A stretch of DNA of 64,000 bases from an uncultured Devosia sp. (GCF_946479885.1 NZ_CAMLHM010000001.1:310001-374000), one strand, 5' to 3'; shown: positions 51,978 through 61,029, counted from the stretch's first letter. Numbers and translations: made by a program. The notes: generated by a model not told the origin, from the letters alone.

Positions 51978-53450
51978 TCAGAAGGGGTAGGCGGTGGCCT
52001 GGTCCTTGACCGAGATCCACATCCACTGGGTGAATTCCTCGATATCGGCCGGGCCCCCGATGCGGCTGCCATTGCCCGACTTGCCTCGGCCGCCAAAGGG
52101 GGCGAAGGGGCCGCCATTGACCGTCTGGTCGTTGATATGGAGCTGGCCGACATTGAGCTGTTCGCCCAGCGCCAGGGCGCGGCCGGTGGCCGCCGAGATC
52201 ACCCCGGCGGCGAGGCCATAGTCCGACATATTGGCGATCTCGATGGCTTCGGCATCCGAGCCGAAGCGCACGATGCAGGCGACCGGTCCGAAGATCTCCT
52301 CCTCGAAGGCACGCATGCCGGGCTTCACGCCATCGAGCACGGTGGCGGCGTAGAAGCGACCGTCATGGGTGCCGCCGGCTAGGAGTCTAGCGCCCTTGGC
52401 CACGGCGTCGTCGACGATGGCCTGGATGGACTGCACCTGGCCGTCCGAAATGATCGGGCCGAGCGCCACGCGGCCGGAGGACGGATCACCTGACGGCAGA
52501 TGGCTCGCCTTGGTCACCAGCCGTTCGGTCAGCGCGGCGGCGATCGAGTCATGGGCGAGGATCAGGCCGGTGGCCATGCAGATCTGGCCCTGATGCAGGA
52601 AGGCGCCCCAGGCGGCGTTGGAGGCCGCGATATCGAGATCCGCATCGTCGAGCACGATCAGCGCATTCTTGCCGCCCAGTTCAAGCTGCACCTTCTTGAG
52701 ATGCTTGCCGCAGAGTTCGCCGACCTTGGAGCCGCCGCGGGCCGAGCCGGTGAAGGAGACCATGGCGATATTGGGATCGGTGCACAGCGCCTCGCCGGCA
52801 TCGGCGCCGCCGGGGACGATGTGCAGCACGCCCTTGGGCAGGCCAGCTTCCTCGAAGATGCGGGCGATGATGATGCCGCCGCTGATCGGGGTGCGCGGAT
52901 CGGGCTTGTGGACGACGGCATTGCCAAGGGCGAGCGCCGCAGCGATGGCACGTACCGACAGGACCAGCGGGAAGTTGAACGGCGAGATGACGCCGACCAC
53001 GCCATGCGGCACCCGCTTGGCGTAATTGGTACGATCGTCGAAGCCGGAGAGCACGAGCCCCGTCGGCTGGGTCGCGAGATTGGCGGCGTGGCGGATGAAC
53101 AGCGCGCCATGTTCGATCTCGATGCTGGCCTTGGGCTGGATCGAGCCGCTTTCGCGCATGATCCAACCGATCAGTTCTTCGCCATTGGCGACCAAGAGGT
53201 CGGCCGCCTTGTTGAGGATGGCGGCGCGCTGGGTCGGCAAGGTCTTGGCCCAGGCCTTTTGTGCCTGACGAGCCTCGGCGGCGGCGCGGGCGATATCGGC
53301 GGGGCCGCCGAGGCCGACGCTGGCCAGCAAAACGTCGGTCGATGGGTCGCGCACCTCGACGGCGCCGGCGACGGTTGCCTGCCAGTCGCTGAACAGGGCC
53401 TTGCCGGTCCAGCGTTCAACCGCGATGAAATTGGGGCTCTGGATATTCAT
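51978..53450 (-). CDS. Aldehyde dehydrogenase, benzaldehyde/coniferaldehyde type
   Basis: This 490-residue NAD-dependent enzyme oxidises an aromatic aldehyde to the acid. It shows ISPFNFPLVLS, KPDPRTPISGG, FTGSARGG, catalytic Glu in LELGGKNALIV (about 253-263), catalytic Cys in GAFLHQGQICMAT (about 287-299), and EEEIFGPVA. The C-terminal HINDQTVNGGPFAPFGGRG and EEFTQWMW ... AYPF are typical of XylC/AreC-like benzaldehyde dehydrogenases. GGAGGACGAT precedes the ATG. It is the first gene of the catabolic operon, about 210 nt after the sigma-54 promoter. Confidence 0.9.
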   Translation of the reverse strand: MNIQSPNFIAVERWTGKALFSDWQATVAGAVEVRDPSTDVLLASVGLGGPADIARAAAEARQAQKAWAKTLPTQRAAILNKAADLLVANGEELIGWIMRESGSIQPKASIEIEHGALFIRHAANLATQPTGLVLSGFDDRTNYAKRVPHGVVGVISPFNFPLVLSVRAIAAALALGNAVVHKPDPRTPISGGIIIARIFEEAGLPKGVLHIVPGGADAGEALCTDPNIAMVSFTGSARGGSKVGELCGKHLKKVQLELGGKNALIVLDDADLDIAASNAAWGAFLHQGQICMATGLILAHDSIAAALTERLVTKASHLPSGDPSSGRVALGPIISDGQVQSIQAIVDDAVAKGARLLAGGTHDGRFYAATVLDGVKPGMRAFEEEIFGPVACIVRFGSDAEAIEIANMSDYGLAAGVISAATGRALALGEQLNVGQLHINDQTVNGGPFAPFGGRGKSGNGSRIGGPADIEEFTQWMWISVKDQATAYPF

Positions 53451-53671
53451 ATCGTCCTCCTCGCGCCGGCGATGCGGCCATTTCTCGGGCCGGCTTGTGC
53501 CGGCTTGTCGCGTCGGAAGGAGAAGGCGTGGGTGGACGAGACCTGCCACCAGGCAAGCCGGTGGCGCTTGGCGAACAGGCGGTTTCCCACCTGGCGCATT
53601 GGCCGTCCCGAAGACCAGATTGGTCGATGTCCTCCCACGCCCGCTTCCTCAAACGGGCTTGCCGACACAAT

Positions 53672-53687
53672 TGCAAAGGCCGTGCCA
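53672..53687 (-). promoter_or_regulatory. Sigma-54 (-24/-12) promoter of the aldehyde/alcohol dehydrogenase operon
   Basis: On the minus strand the sequence is TGGCACG-GCCT-TTGCA, an exact match to the sigma-54 consensus TGGCACG-N4-TTGCA, preceded by C and followed by A as preferred. Transcription would start near 53660 and run into the aldehyde dehydrogenase gene. The divergent gene encodes a sigma-54 activator, which makes a chance match unlikely. Confidence 0.88.
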
Positions 53688-53840
53688 GATGCGGGTCGGA
53701 GGGGTATGGCGCATGGGGTCGAGAGCGCGGAATCGAACAGCAGCAAAGGATTTGATCTTGCTCGGCGCCGGAACCGGCCGCGTCACAAGCGGGCGAGGTC
53801 GCGGCGACGCATTTCACGATCTCAGAAGATTCCTCTGGAA

Positions 53841-53862
53841 GAATTCATGAAATCATGAATTC
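53841..53862. promoter_or_regulatory. Perfect palindrome, candidate activator-binding site
   Basis: GAATTCATGA and TCATGAATTC form a perfect inverted repeat separated by AA. It is about 165 bp upstream of the sigma-54 promoter, a usual distance for an upstream activating site of a XylR/DmpR-type protein, and 21 bp before the activator ATG, so it could also give autorepression. Confidence 0.7.
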
Positions 53863-53883
53863 TTGACGCGAGGAGGATCGATC

Positions 53884-55632
53884 ATGAACAAGGCCGACCG
53901 GCTGATTTCACTGGCCGAGGCATCGCGGCGGGCCAGCGGCATCCTGGCGCGCGGCGCCAGCAGCGAGCTCGAGACCGGTGCCGCACCCACCTTCGAGGAC
54001 CTCACGGAAGTGCTGCACTTCGCGCTGGGCGATGGCCGCATCTGGCTCAACGACCAGCGCGTGGTGCTGATGCAATCCTCCGTGCTGGGCCGCATTCGCG
54101 AGGAGATCATCGATGCCTTCGGCACTGACACGGCACGCGCCATGTTCATGCGCATCGGCTACATGCAGGGCGTGCGCGACGCCGAGCTGATCCAGAAGCG
54201 CTGGCCGCAGGAGGACCTGACCCACGCCCTCGCCGCCGGGCCGCGCGTCCATACGCTCGAAGGGTTCGTCAAGGTCACGACCAAGCATTTCGAGTTCGAC
54301 AGCGACAAGGGCACCTATTTCGGCGAATTCCGCTGGGACGATTCCTCCGAGGCCGCCGAACATCTGGCCAGCTACGGCGTTTCCACCCAGCCCGTCTGCT
54401 GGCTGCAAACCGGCTACCCCTCGGGCTATACCAGCAAGCTCTTCGGCAAGCCGGTCTTCTTCCGCGAAACCGAATGCGCCGGCATGGGCGCCAAGCATTG
54501 CACGGTGATCGGCCAGAATGCCGAAGCCTGGGAAAAGGACGCGCCGGAGCGCGAGTATTTTGGCCTGCAGTGGAAGAACCGCCGCACCTATGCGTCGCGG
54601 GCGCCCGAGGCGAGCCCGGTGGACGACGTGCCAGCGCCCGATGCGACGGGCAGTGTGGCAGTGGGCGTTTCCGCCGCCTTCATGCGCACACGCCATTTGC
54701 TGCAAAAGGTGGCGGTGACCGATGCCACCGTGCTGTTTGTCGGCGAATCCGGCGTCGGCAAGGAGCTGTTCTCGCGGCAACTGCATGAACTGAGCCGGCG
54801 GGCCGACGGGCCATTCGTCGCCATCAACTGCGCCGCCATCCCCGACAATCTGGTGGAATCAGAACTGTTCGGCGTCGAGAAGGGCGCCTATACCGGCGCC
54901 ACCAGCTCGCGGCCCGGCTATTTCGAGCGGGCGGCAGGGGGAACGCTGTTTCTCGACGAAGTGTCCTCGCTGGCCTATTCGGCGCAGGGCAAGCTGCTGC
55001 GCGCCTTGCAGGAACGCGAGATCGAGCGCGTCGGCGGCAGCAAGACGATTCCGGTGGATGTGCGCATCGTCGCCGCATCCAATGTGGATCTCGCCACCGA
55101 AGTGACCCAAGGCCGGCTGCGGCAGGACCTCTATTTCCGCCTCTGCGTCTTCCCGGTGGCCATTCCGCCGCTGCGCGAGCGGCGCGATGACATTCCGCTG
55201 CTGATGGCGCATTTCCTGCGGCTCTATTCGACCCGCCATGGGCGCAAGATCCGCGGCTTCACCCGGCGGGCCACGGAAGCCCTGCTGAAATACGACTATC
55301 CGGGCAATATCCGCGAATTGCAGAACCTGATCGAGCGCGGCACGGTCTATGCCGACGAGGACGGCCATATCGATGTCGTGCACCTGTTCAGCGGCTCCGA
55401 GCTGCTGCCGCCCTTTTCGGTTCGATTGTCGGAAGATGGCCGGTTGGACCAGCGGCCCTTCGCCGATACGGCACCCCAGGCGGAGGGCGGCTCATTCAAG
55501 GACATGGAGCGAGCCATCTACCGCGCCGCCCTCGATCGCAACGCCGGCAACGTGTCGGCCGCCGCCCGCGACCTCAAACTCACCCGCGCCAGCCTTGACT
55601 ACCGACTAGGTAAGCTCGGCCTAACGTCGTAA
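53884..55632 (+). CDS. XylR/DmpR-type sigma-54-dependent activator
   Basis: This 582-residue activator has the XylR N-terminal sensor and V4R domain (about 25-215, with [31 protein letters not shown] and the [10 protein letters not shown] cysteine motif that binds metal). An AAA+ domain (about 265-490) follows with Walker A GESGVGKE, the sigma-54 contact loop GAYTGA at 334-339 and FLDEVSSL. A Fis-type HTH ([20 protein letters not shown]) ends the protein. Family members bind aromatic effectors directly. ATG 53884 has GAGGAGGA upstream. It is divergent from the operon it probably activates. Confidence 0.92.
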   Translation: MNKADRLISLAEASRRASGILARGASSELETGAAPTFEDLTEVLHFALGDGRIWLNDQRVVLMQSSVLGRIREEIIDAFGTDTARAMFMRIGYMQGVRDAELIQKRWPQEDLTHALAAGPRVHTLEGFVKVTTKHFEFDSDKGTYFGEFRWDDSSEAAEHLASYGVSTQPVCWLQTGYPSGYTSKLFGKPVFFRETECAGMGAKHCTVIGQNAEAWEKDAPEREYFGLQWKNRRTYASRAPEASPVDDVPAPDATGSVAVGVSAAFMRTRHLLQKVAVTDATVLFVGESGVGKELFSRQLHELSRRADGPFVAINCAAIPDNLVESELFGVEKGAYTGATSSRPGYFERAAGGTLFLDEVSSLAYSAQGKLLRALQEREIERVGGSKTIPVDVRIVAASNVDLATEVTQGRLRQDLYFRLCVFPVAIPPLRERRDDIPLLMAHFLRLYSTRHGRKIRGFTRRATEALLKYDYPGNIRELQNLIERGTVYADEDGHIDVVHLFSGSELLPPFSVRLSEDGRLDQRPFADTAPQAEGGSFKDMERAIYRAALDRNAGNVSAAARDLKLTRASLDYRLGKLGLTS

Positions 55633-55683
55633 CGCCCGGGGCGAAGGCCTTTACAACCCTCGCTCACGGCTATAAGAATAGGA

Positions 55684-55701
55684 CTTAATTCCGAACTTAA
55701 G
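55684..55701. promoter_or_regulatory. CTTAA dyad before the S24 repressor gene
   Basis: CTTAA-N8-TTAAG forms an inverted repeat in an AT-rich stretch 29 bp upstream of the repressor ATG. It could be an autoregulatory operator. Support is position and symmetry only. Confidence 0.35.
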
Positions 55702-55729
55702 ACATCTTTCCTTCTCTGAGTATTTTGCC

Positions 55730-56371
55730 ATGCTGTCACACAGAGCTATCTGGGACGGGATTGATGCCCTCGCGCGTCGGCATGGCCATTCGGTTTCGGC
55801 CCTGGCCAAGCTGGCGGGGCTCGATGCGACGGCCTTCAACGTCTCCAAGCGCATCAGCAAGGACGGCCGCGAGCGCTGGCCCTCGACCGAGAGCATTTCC
55901 AAGATCCTCGATGCCACCGGAGAGAGCTTTGACTCCTTCCTCACGGGCACGGGCGCGTTCCTGCAAATGAATGACAACCAGCCGCACCGCACGGTTCCCC
56001 TGCTTGGCCTGGCGCAGGCGGGCACCGGTGGCTTCTTCGACAGCGCCGGCTTTCCAGCCGGCCAGGGCTGGGACGAGATCGCCCTGCCCTCGCCCGGCGA
56101 AGGCGGCATTTACGCGCTCGAAGTCCAGGGCGACTCGATGGAGCCGCTCTATCGCGAGGGCGACCGCATCGTGGTCTCGCCCACCGAGCAGGTCAGGCGC
56201 GGCGACCGAGTGGTGGTCAAGACGCGTGATGGCGAGGTGATGGCCAAGATACTCGCCCGGCAGACCGGTCGGCAGATCGAACTGCATTCGCTTAACCAGG
56301 CCTATGAGCCGCGCATCTTTGACCTGGCCGAGGTGGAGTGGATCGCGCGGATCATCTGGGCCAGCCAGTGA
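55730..56371 (+). CDS. S24-family (LexA/CI-like) transcriptional repressor
   Basis: This 213-residue protein has an N-terminal helix-turn-helix (SVSALAKLAGLDATAFNVSK, about 22-41) and a C-terminal LexA/UmuD-like self-cleaving domain. The cleavage site is AQAG in LLGLAQAGTGGFF, nucleophile Ser136 in VQGDSMEPLYREGD and general base Lys173 in EVMAKIL. It could respond to RecA or another signal by autoproteolysis. No prophage genes are near. Its stop overlaps the GTG start of the acetyltransferase gene (GTGA). Confidence 0.88.
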   Translation: MLSHRAIWDGIDALARRHGHSVSALAKLAGLDATAFNVSKRISKDGRERWPSTESISKILDATGESFDSFLTGTGAFLQMNDNQPHRTVPLLGLAQAGTGGFFDSAGFPAGQGWDEIALPSPGEGGIYALEVQGDSMEPLYREGDRIVVSPTEQVRRGDRVVVKTRDGEVMAKILARQTGRQIELHSLNQAYEPRIFDLAEVEWIARIIWASQ

Positions 56372-56820
56372 CGCGTGTCGCGCCTATGGCAGCGGCGGAC
56401 GCTGCGGCCTGGGTGGCGATGCGGCAGGCCCTGTGGCCGAACGGCGGCGACCGGGGCACGCATGCAGAGGATGTGGCGCTGCTATTGGCCGACCCGGGTG
56501 ACACCGTGAACCTGATGGCCCGTGACGCGGGCGGAGACGCTGTCGGCTTTGCCGAAGCCAGCCTGCGACACGACTATGTCAACGGCTGCGACACCTCGCC
56601 GGTGGCGTTCCTCGAGGGCATCTATGTAGCGCCCGGGGCCCGCAGACAGGGTGTCGCCCGGGCGTTGGTGGCGGCGGTGCAGGCATGGGCGCTGGCGCAA
56701 GGCTGCAGCGAATTGGCGTCGGATGCGGCCCTGGACAATCTGGGCAGCCACAAAATGCACGACGCGCTCGGCTTCGTGGAAACCCAGCGCGTCGTTTACT
56801 TCCGCAAGGTGCTGGACTAG
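56368..56820 (+). CDS. GNAT acetyltransferase, aminoglycoside 6'-N-acetyltransferase-like
   Basis: This 150-residue acetyl-CoA transferase aligns with the AAC(6')-I type: WVAMRQALWPNGGDRGTHAE (about 14-33), VGFAEASLRHDYVNGCDTSP, FLEGIYVAPGARRQGVARAL (acetyl-CoA site) and SDAALDNLGSHKMHDALGF. The start is GTG 56368, which overlaps the repressor stop. Whether it modifies aminoglycosides or a native amine cannot be told from sequence. Its end overlaps the convergent gene by 4 bp. Confidence 0.85.
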   Translation: MTRVAPMAAADAAAWVAMRQALWPNGGDRGTHAEDVALLLADPGDTVNLMARDAGGDAVGFAEASLRHDYVNGCDTSPVAFLEGIYVAPGARRQGVARALVAAVQAWALAQGCSELASDAALDNLGSHKMHDALGFVETQRVVYFRKVLD

Positions 56821-57197
56821 CGGCAGCCGGCCCGGCTGAACATGTCGGCGATGATGATCGGCGTGGCGGCGGTCTCAGGCCATTTCGACTGGTCCGGCGC
56901 CGCAGCCGACAGTGCCGCCACCGCGACATTCTCATCGAGATTGAACGCATTGGTGCAGTGGACCGAGTCGGCGCCTCGCCGCTGCGCCTCCGCCATCATC
57001 AGTCCGGTCGCTTCACCGACGCCGGCCAGATAGGCGATGACCGTGGTGCGCGCGGCAGGATCGGACTTGGCCAAGGTGACCATTTCGAGCACCTGGGCGA
57101 CCGAGACCTGCCCATTGCTGGTGCTCGGTGCGGCTTGGGCAGTCCCCGATATGGCAAGCATGGCCATGGCGGCAAAGGCGGGAAAGAGGAGACGCAT
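56817..57197 (-). CDS. Small exported protein, Rap1a/Tai-like (tentative)
   Basis: The 126-residue product has a signal peptide (MRLLFPAFAAMAMLAISG, ending AQAA) and a mature helical domain with two cysteines, near residue 82 (HCTNA) and near the end (AGCR). The pattern recalls Rap1a/Tai immunity-like periplasmic proteins, but no effector gene is near and the match is weak. It is a single gene. Confidence 0.6.
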   Translation of the reverse strand: MRLLFPAFAAMAMLAISGTAQAAPSTSNGQVSVAQVLEMVTLAKSDPAARTTVIAYLAGVGEATGLMMAEAQRRGADSVHCTNAFNLDENVAVAALSAAAPDQSKWPETAATPIIIADMFSRAGCR

Positions 57198-57251
57198 GCG
57201 GAATATCCTTTGTCGTTCTGCGATATCGTAATATTCTTTTGCAGAATTTTC

Positions 57252-57268
57252 TTATTGTCAAACGATAA
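57252..57268. promoter_or_regulatory. Imperfect dyad before the DUF2975/XRE pair
   Basis: TTATTG-TCAAA-CGATAA is an inverted repeat (5 of 6 pairs) in a low-GC stretch between the exported-protein gene and DUF2975 gene. It is a possible site for the small XRE regulator. Confidence 0.3.
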
Positions 57269-57306
57269 TTATTCAACTACCTCTTCGTCATCACGGAGGA
57301 TCCACG

Positions 57307-57894
57307 ATGATCGACATCAAGACCGAACCCCTGCTCGTCGGCCAAATCACCGGCATCAGCATTCCGCTTGCCGCCCGCACCGCGCTGCTGTTCCGCATAT
57401 TGGCCGTGCTTGCCGCGACGCTGGCCGCCCTGCTGCCGCTGGCGGTGGCGCTCTATTGGCTGGTGATCGACCGGGAGGGCGTATTGAGCCAGACCGGCTT
57501 TGCGCCCGAAGTCATGCCGGTGTTCGACGCACCATTGCGCTTTCTGGCGATCCTGGTCTCGGTGCTGACTGTTGCGCCGCTGGCCTGGGGGCTGCTCCGG
57601 CTCCGGGTCTGTTTCGGCCAATTCGCCCACGGCCGGCCGTTCGCGGCGCGGGGCATTGCCGGCTTGCGGGATTTTGCCGTCGGCATGGGTCTGGCGGTCA
57701 TTGCCAAACCGATCGGCTTTACCCTGCTGACGCTGCTGCTGAGCTGGAACGCACCCGCCGGCATGCGGCAACTGGCCGTGCAGATCGATAGCGATACGCT
57801 GATCATGGCGCTGTTTGCGGCCACGGTGGCATCTCTGGCCTGGGCTATGGAGAAAGCCGCCGCAATTGCCGAAGAAAACAGCCAGTTCGTGTGA
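57307..57894 (+). CDS. DUF2975 membrane protein
   Basis: This 195-residue inner-membrane protein has four hydrophobic helices (about 20-55, 75-100, 120-145, 160-180) and the DUF2975 motif LRVCFGQFAHGRPFAARGIA (about 98-117). Family members are almost always coded with a small XRE regulator, as here. The stop overlaps the GTG start of that gene. Function unknown; ACGGAGGA precedes the ATG. Confidence 0.85.
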   Translation: MIDIKTEPLLVGQITGISIPLAARTALLFRILAVLAATLAALLPLAVALYWLVIDREGVLSQTGFAPEVMPVFDAPLRFLAILVSVLTVAPLAWGLLRLRVCFGQFAHGRPFAARGIAGLRDFAVGMGLAVIAKPIGFTLLTLLLSWNAPAGMRQLAVQIDSDTLIMALFAATVASLAWAMEKAAAIAEENSQFV

Positions 57895-58124
57895 CCATCA
57901 TGGGGATCAAGGTCAATCTTGCCGTCATGCTGGCCAGGCGCAACGTCAAGTCCAAGGACCTGGCGGAGTATATCGGCATCACCGAGGCCAACCTGTCGCT
58001 GCTGAAGCAGGGCAAGGTCAAGGGCATCCGCTTCGACACGCTCGATGCCATCTGCCGCTATCTCGAGTGCCAGCCCGGCGACATTCTCGAGCACGACGCG
58101 GCAGCGGTCCAGGCCGCGGATTAG
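57891..58124 (+). CDS. Small XRE-family regulator (YozG-like)
   Basis: This 77-residue DNA-binding protein is little more than an HTH: LAVMLARRNVKSKDLAEYIG (about 9-28), ITEANLSLLKQGKVKGIRFD and LDAICRYLECQPGDIL. It is the usual partner of DUF2975 proteins. The GTG at 57891 overlaps the preceding stop; ATG 57900 is an alternative. Confidence 0.87.
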   Translation: MTIMGIKVNLAVMLARRNVKSKDLAEYIGITEANLSLLKQGKVKGIRFDTLDAICRYLECQPGDILEHDAAAVQAAD

Positions 58125-58150
58125 CTACCGGCCCTGGTTGGCCGGTGTCG

Positions 58151-58189
58151 TGGCGTGGCGCATGATTTCGTAGTCCATGCGCCACGCCA
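58151..58189. terminator. Bidirectional hairpin between XRE gene and lysS
   Basis: TGGCGTGGCGCATG (58151-58164) pairs perfectly with CATGCGCCACGCCA (58176-58189), an 14-bp stem with an 11-nt loop. It lies between convergent genes, 27 bp after one stop and 7 bp before the other. No U-run is visible. Confidence 0.6.
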
Positions 58190-58196
58190 TTCCGTC

Positions 58197-59807
58197 TCAG
58201 GCGAGCAGTTTGCCCGCCAGGGCTTCGGCGATGAGCTTGCGGGTCTCGGCGACGCCGAACAGAGCGATGAACGAGCCGAAGCGCGGCCCCTGGTCCTCGC
58301 CCAGCAGCACCTGATAGATAGCCTTGAACCAGTCCCGCAGCGGCTCGAACTTGTGGGCGTTGCCGACGGCATAGACGACATCCTGCAGCGCGCTGCCATC
58401 GGTGGAGCCTTCATAGGCAGCCAGTTGGTCGTGCAGGTCCTGCAAGGCAGCGCGCTCCTGCTCGGTCGGGGCGCGGTAGGTCTTGAGCGGCTTCACCTTG
58501 TCGTTGAAGTAGCGCACGGCATAGCCGGCCAGACGGTCGATCTCGGGATGGGTCTGGGCCGTCGCGCCATGCAGGTAGCGCGAGATGAAGCCCCACATGA
58601 CCTTGGTGTCCTGCGCATTGGCAGTCGCCACCAGGTTGAGCAGCAGCGCGAAGCTCAGCGGCACGTCCGGGTTCGGCACGGCGCCGTAATGGACGTGGAA
58701 GACCGGGTTTTCCAGCCGCGCAGCAACGTCCTGTTCCTGGTAGCCGGCGATGAAGCTGTAATATTCGTCGACCGCGCGCGGGATGACGTCGAAATGCAGC
58801 CGCTTGGCGGTGCGGGGCTTCTGGAACATGTAGAGCCCCAGGCTCTCCGTGCCAGCATAGGTCAGCCACTCGTCGATGGTCAGGCCATTGCCCTTGGACT
58901 TGGAAATCTTCTGACCCTCGGAATCGAGGAACAGCTCGAACACATAATGTTCGGGCGCCTTGCCGCCGAGGATTTCGCAGATCTTGTCATAGACATGGGC
59001 GTTGGTCTGGTGGTCCTTGCCGAACATCTCGAAATCGACATCGAGGGCGGCCCAGCGCATGCCGAAGTCCGGCTTCCACTGCATCTTCACGTGACCGCCG
59101 GTGACCGGCACGGTGGTGTCGCGGCCGTCTTCGTCCGTGAAGGTCACCGTGCCGTTCTTGGCATCGACTTCCTTCATCGGCACATAGAGCACCCGCCCCG
59201 ATATCGGAGAGATCGGCAGGAACGGTGAATAGGTGGCCTGACGCTCTGCACCGAGCGTGGGCAGCATCACGTTCATGATGTCGTCATAGCGCTCGGCGGC
59301 GCGGCGCAGCACGGCGTCGAACTTGCCAGACTTGTAGTAGTCGGTGGCGCTGGCAAATTCGTAGTCGAACCCGAAGGTATCGAGGAACCGGCGCAGCATG
59401 GCGTTGTTGTGCGCCCCGAAGCTGTCGAACTCGTTGGTCCACGGGTCGGGGACCGAAGTCAGCGGCTTCTGGAGATGGATCTCCATCGCCTCCTTGGAGG
59501 GCACGGTATCCGGAATCTTGCGCATGCCGTCGAGATCGTCGGAGAAGCACAGCAGGCGGGTCGGGATCTGGTCGCGGGTCAGCAGGCGGAAGGCGGTGCG
59601 CACCATGGTGGTGCGCGCCACTTCGCCGAAGGTGCCGATATGGGGCAGGCCCGAGGGGCCGTAGCCAGTTTCGAACAGGGCCTCGCCCTTGCCCGATTTC
59701 TCCAGCCGCTTGACCAGTTTCCGGGCTTCCTCAAACGGCCAGGCGCGGGCAGTCTGGGCAGCTTCAAAGAACGCGGGATCGAGCGGGGGCAACAGAGCGG
59801 GCGACAA
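58197..59807 (-). CDS. lysS: Lysine--tRNA ligase, class I
   Basis: This cytoplasmic enzyme charges tRNA-Lys. It is the class I (archaeal-type) form found in many alphaproteobacteria, unrelated to the usual class II LysRS. It shows the HIGH-type motif PHIGTFGE and the KMSKS-type motif KISKSKGN, with [14 protein letters not shown] and [20 protein letters not shown]. Start TTG 59807 ([20 protein letters not shown]) is preferred, since AAAGG lies upstream and relatives begin here; the frame is open to a TTG at 59888, which would add 27 residues. The symbol lysS is used by function (also lysK). Confidence 0.92.
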   Translation of the reverse strand: MSPALLPPLDPAFFEAAQTARAWPFEEARKLVKRLEKSGKGEALFETGYGPSGLPHIGTFGEVARTTMVRTAFRLLTRDQIPTRLLCFSDDLDGMRKIPDTVPSKEAMEIHLQKPLTSVPDPWTNEFDSFGAHNNAMLRRFLDTFGFDYEFASATDYYKSGKFDAVLRRAAERYDDIMNVMLPTLGAERQATYSPFLPISPISGRVLYVPMKEVDAKNGTVTFTDEDGRDTTVPVTGGHVKMQWKPDFGMRWAALDVDFEMFGKDHQTNAHVYDKICEILGGKAPEHYVFELFLDSEGQKISKSKGNGLTIDEWLTYAGTESLGLYMFQKPRTAKRLHFDVIPRAVDEYYSFIAGYQEQDVAARLENPVFHVHYGAVPNPDVPLSFALLLNLVATANAQDTKVMWGFISRYLHGATAQTHPEIDRLAGYAVRYFNDKVKPLKTYRAPTEQERAALQDLHDQLAAYEGSTDGSALQDVVYAVGNAHKFEPLRDWFKAIYQVLLGEDQGPRFGSFIALFGVAETRKLIAEALAGKLLA

Positions 59808-59940
59808 GGTCTGGCCTTTCAGGAGGTGAAGCGGGTGTGTTGCATCCAATGGGGCCAACGTCAACGTTTTCGGGGCCGGTCTTGCCAAGCACTCGCGACG
59901 CGCCTAGCTATCGATCATAGACCAGACCCGGGAATGCCTG

Positions 59941-60354
59941 ATGTCCAATGCTGCCCACGACGCCCTCATCCACCTGATGATCGTCGCTGCCTCGTCCGAC
60001 AGCGCCATGACTGAAAAGGAACTGGTGCGCATTCAGACCCTGATCGGGCGGCTGCCGGTGTTCGAAGGGTTTGACAAGAACCGGCTGGCTGCCGTGGCCA
60101 ATGCCTGCGCCGACAAGCTCAACGGCCCCGGCGGACTGGACCAGGTGATCGACGACGCCATCGCCGTGTTGCCCAAGAAATTGCAGGACACGGCCTATGC
60201 CGTGGCCGTCGAAGTGGCCTCGGTCGACCTCTATCTCGAGCAGGAAGAGCTGCGCTTCCTCGAACTGCTGCGCGACAAGCTCGATCTCGACCGGCTGACC
60301 ACTGCCGCCATCGAAGTGGCGGCGCGGGCGCGGCATCGGCGGATGCCCAGCTAG
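59941..60354 (+). CDS. TerB-family protein
   Basis: This 137-residue helical protein begins MSNAAHDALIHLMIVAASSD and matches the TerB-like fold (tellurite-resistance TerB/DjlA N-terminal), with acidic residues SAMTEKELVRIQTLI that may bind metal. It is a lone TerB without other ter genes. It may share a transcript with the DUF2161 gene 14 bp downstream. Confidence 0.8.
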   Translation: MSNAAHDALIHLMIVAASSDSAMTEKELVRIQTLIGRLPVFEGFDKNRLAAVANACADKLNGPGGLDQVIDDAIAVLPKKLQDTAYAVAVEVASVDLYLEQEELRFLELLRDKLDLDRLTTAAIEVAARARHRRMPS

Positions 60355-60368
60355 CCCATCCGCACTTT

Positions 60369-61028
60369 ATGGAAACGTCGCTCTACCAGCCGGTCAAAGC
60401 CTTCCTCGAAGCGGCCGGCTACGAGGTCAAGGGTGAGATCGGCAGTTGCGACCTGGTCGGGTTGAGCCCGTCCGACCCGCCAGTCGTGGTGGTGTGCGAG
60501 CTGAAGCTGACCTTCAATCTCGAGCTGATCCTGCAGGCCGTCGACCGCGCGGCGATTGCCGACGAAGTCTGGATCGCCGCCAAAATTTCCAAGGGCAAGG
60601 GCCGCGAGGGCGACAAGCGCTATCGTGATCTGTGCCGCCGTCTTGGCATCGGCATGCTTGGTGTCACCGACCAGGGCATCGTCAGCGTCATCGTCAATTC
60701 CGTAACACCCATGCCGCGCACCAATCCGAAGCGGCGGTCGCGCCTGGTGCGCGAGCATCAGCGGCGGCGCGGTGATCCGACACTGGGCGGCAGCACGCGC
60801 AAGCCGATCATGACGGCGTATCGGCAGCAGGCCCTGACCTGCGCGGAGGCGCTGCTTGGCGGTCCGCTGCGACCCAGGGATATGCGACCCGCCGCGCCGG
60901 ATGCCGGCAAGATCCTGCTCGGCAACGTCTATGGCTGGTTCGAGCGGGTCAGCAATGGCGTCTATCAGCTGACCGATGCCGGCCGCGTGGCCGTCGCGCA
61001 GCATCGCGCGCTGCACCCCACGGCGTGA
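60369..61028 (+). CDS. DUF2161 family protein, PD-(D/E)xK nuclease-like
   Basis: This 219-residue protein opens with METSLYQPVKAFLEAAGYEV and has a PD-(D/E)xK-like site: Glu near 23, Asp in SCDLVGL and ExK in VVCELKL (about 44-50). This suggests a nuclease or phosphodiesterase. The C-terminal third looks like a winged-helix (YGWFERVSNGVYQLTDAGRV). The DUF2161 family has no proven function. It follows the TerB gene by 14 bp. Confidence 0.8.
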   Translation: METSLYQPVKAFLEAAGYEVKGEIGSCDLVGLSPSDPPVVVVCELKLTFNLELILQAVDRAAIADEVWIAAKISKGKGREGDKRYRDLCRRLGIGMLGVTDQGIVSVIVNSVTPMPRTNPKRRSRLVREHQRRRGDPTLGGSTRKPIMTAYRQQALTCAEALLGGPLRPRDMRPAAPDAGKILLGNVYGWFERVSNGVYQLTDAGRVAVAQHRALHPTA

Positions 61029-61029
61029 T

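Larger units (their letters stand above)
53451..53883. other. Divergent regulatory region of the aromatic alcohol cluster
   Basis: These 433 bases contain no convincing gene. They hold a sigma-54 promoter for the minus-strand operon (53672-53687) and a 22-bp perfect palindrome (53841-53862) just before the activator gene, described separately. The leader of about 210 nt between promoter and first gene shows no obvious hairpin with U-run. Confidence 0.75.

Noticed and set aside
53451..53860. Small frames in the divergent region before the sigma-54 activator
   Set aside because: They overlap the -24/-12 promoter and palindrome, lack ribosome sites and show no domain.
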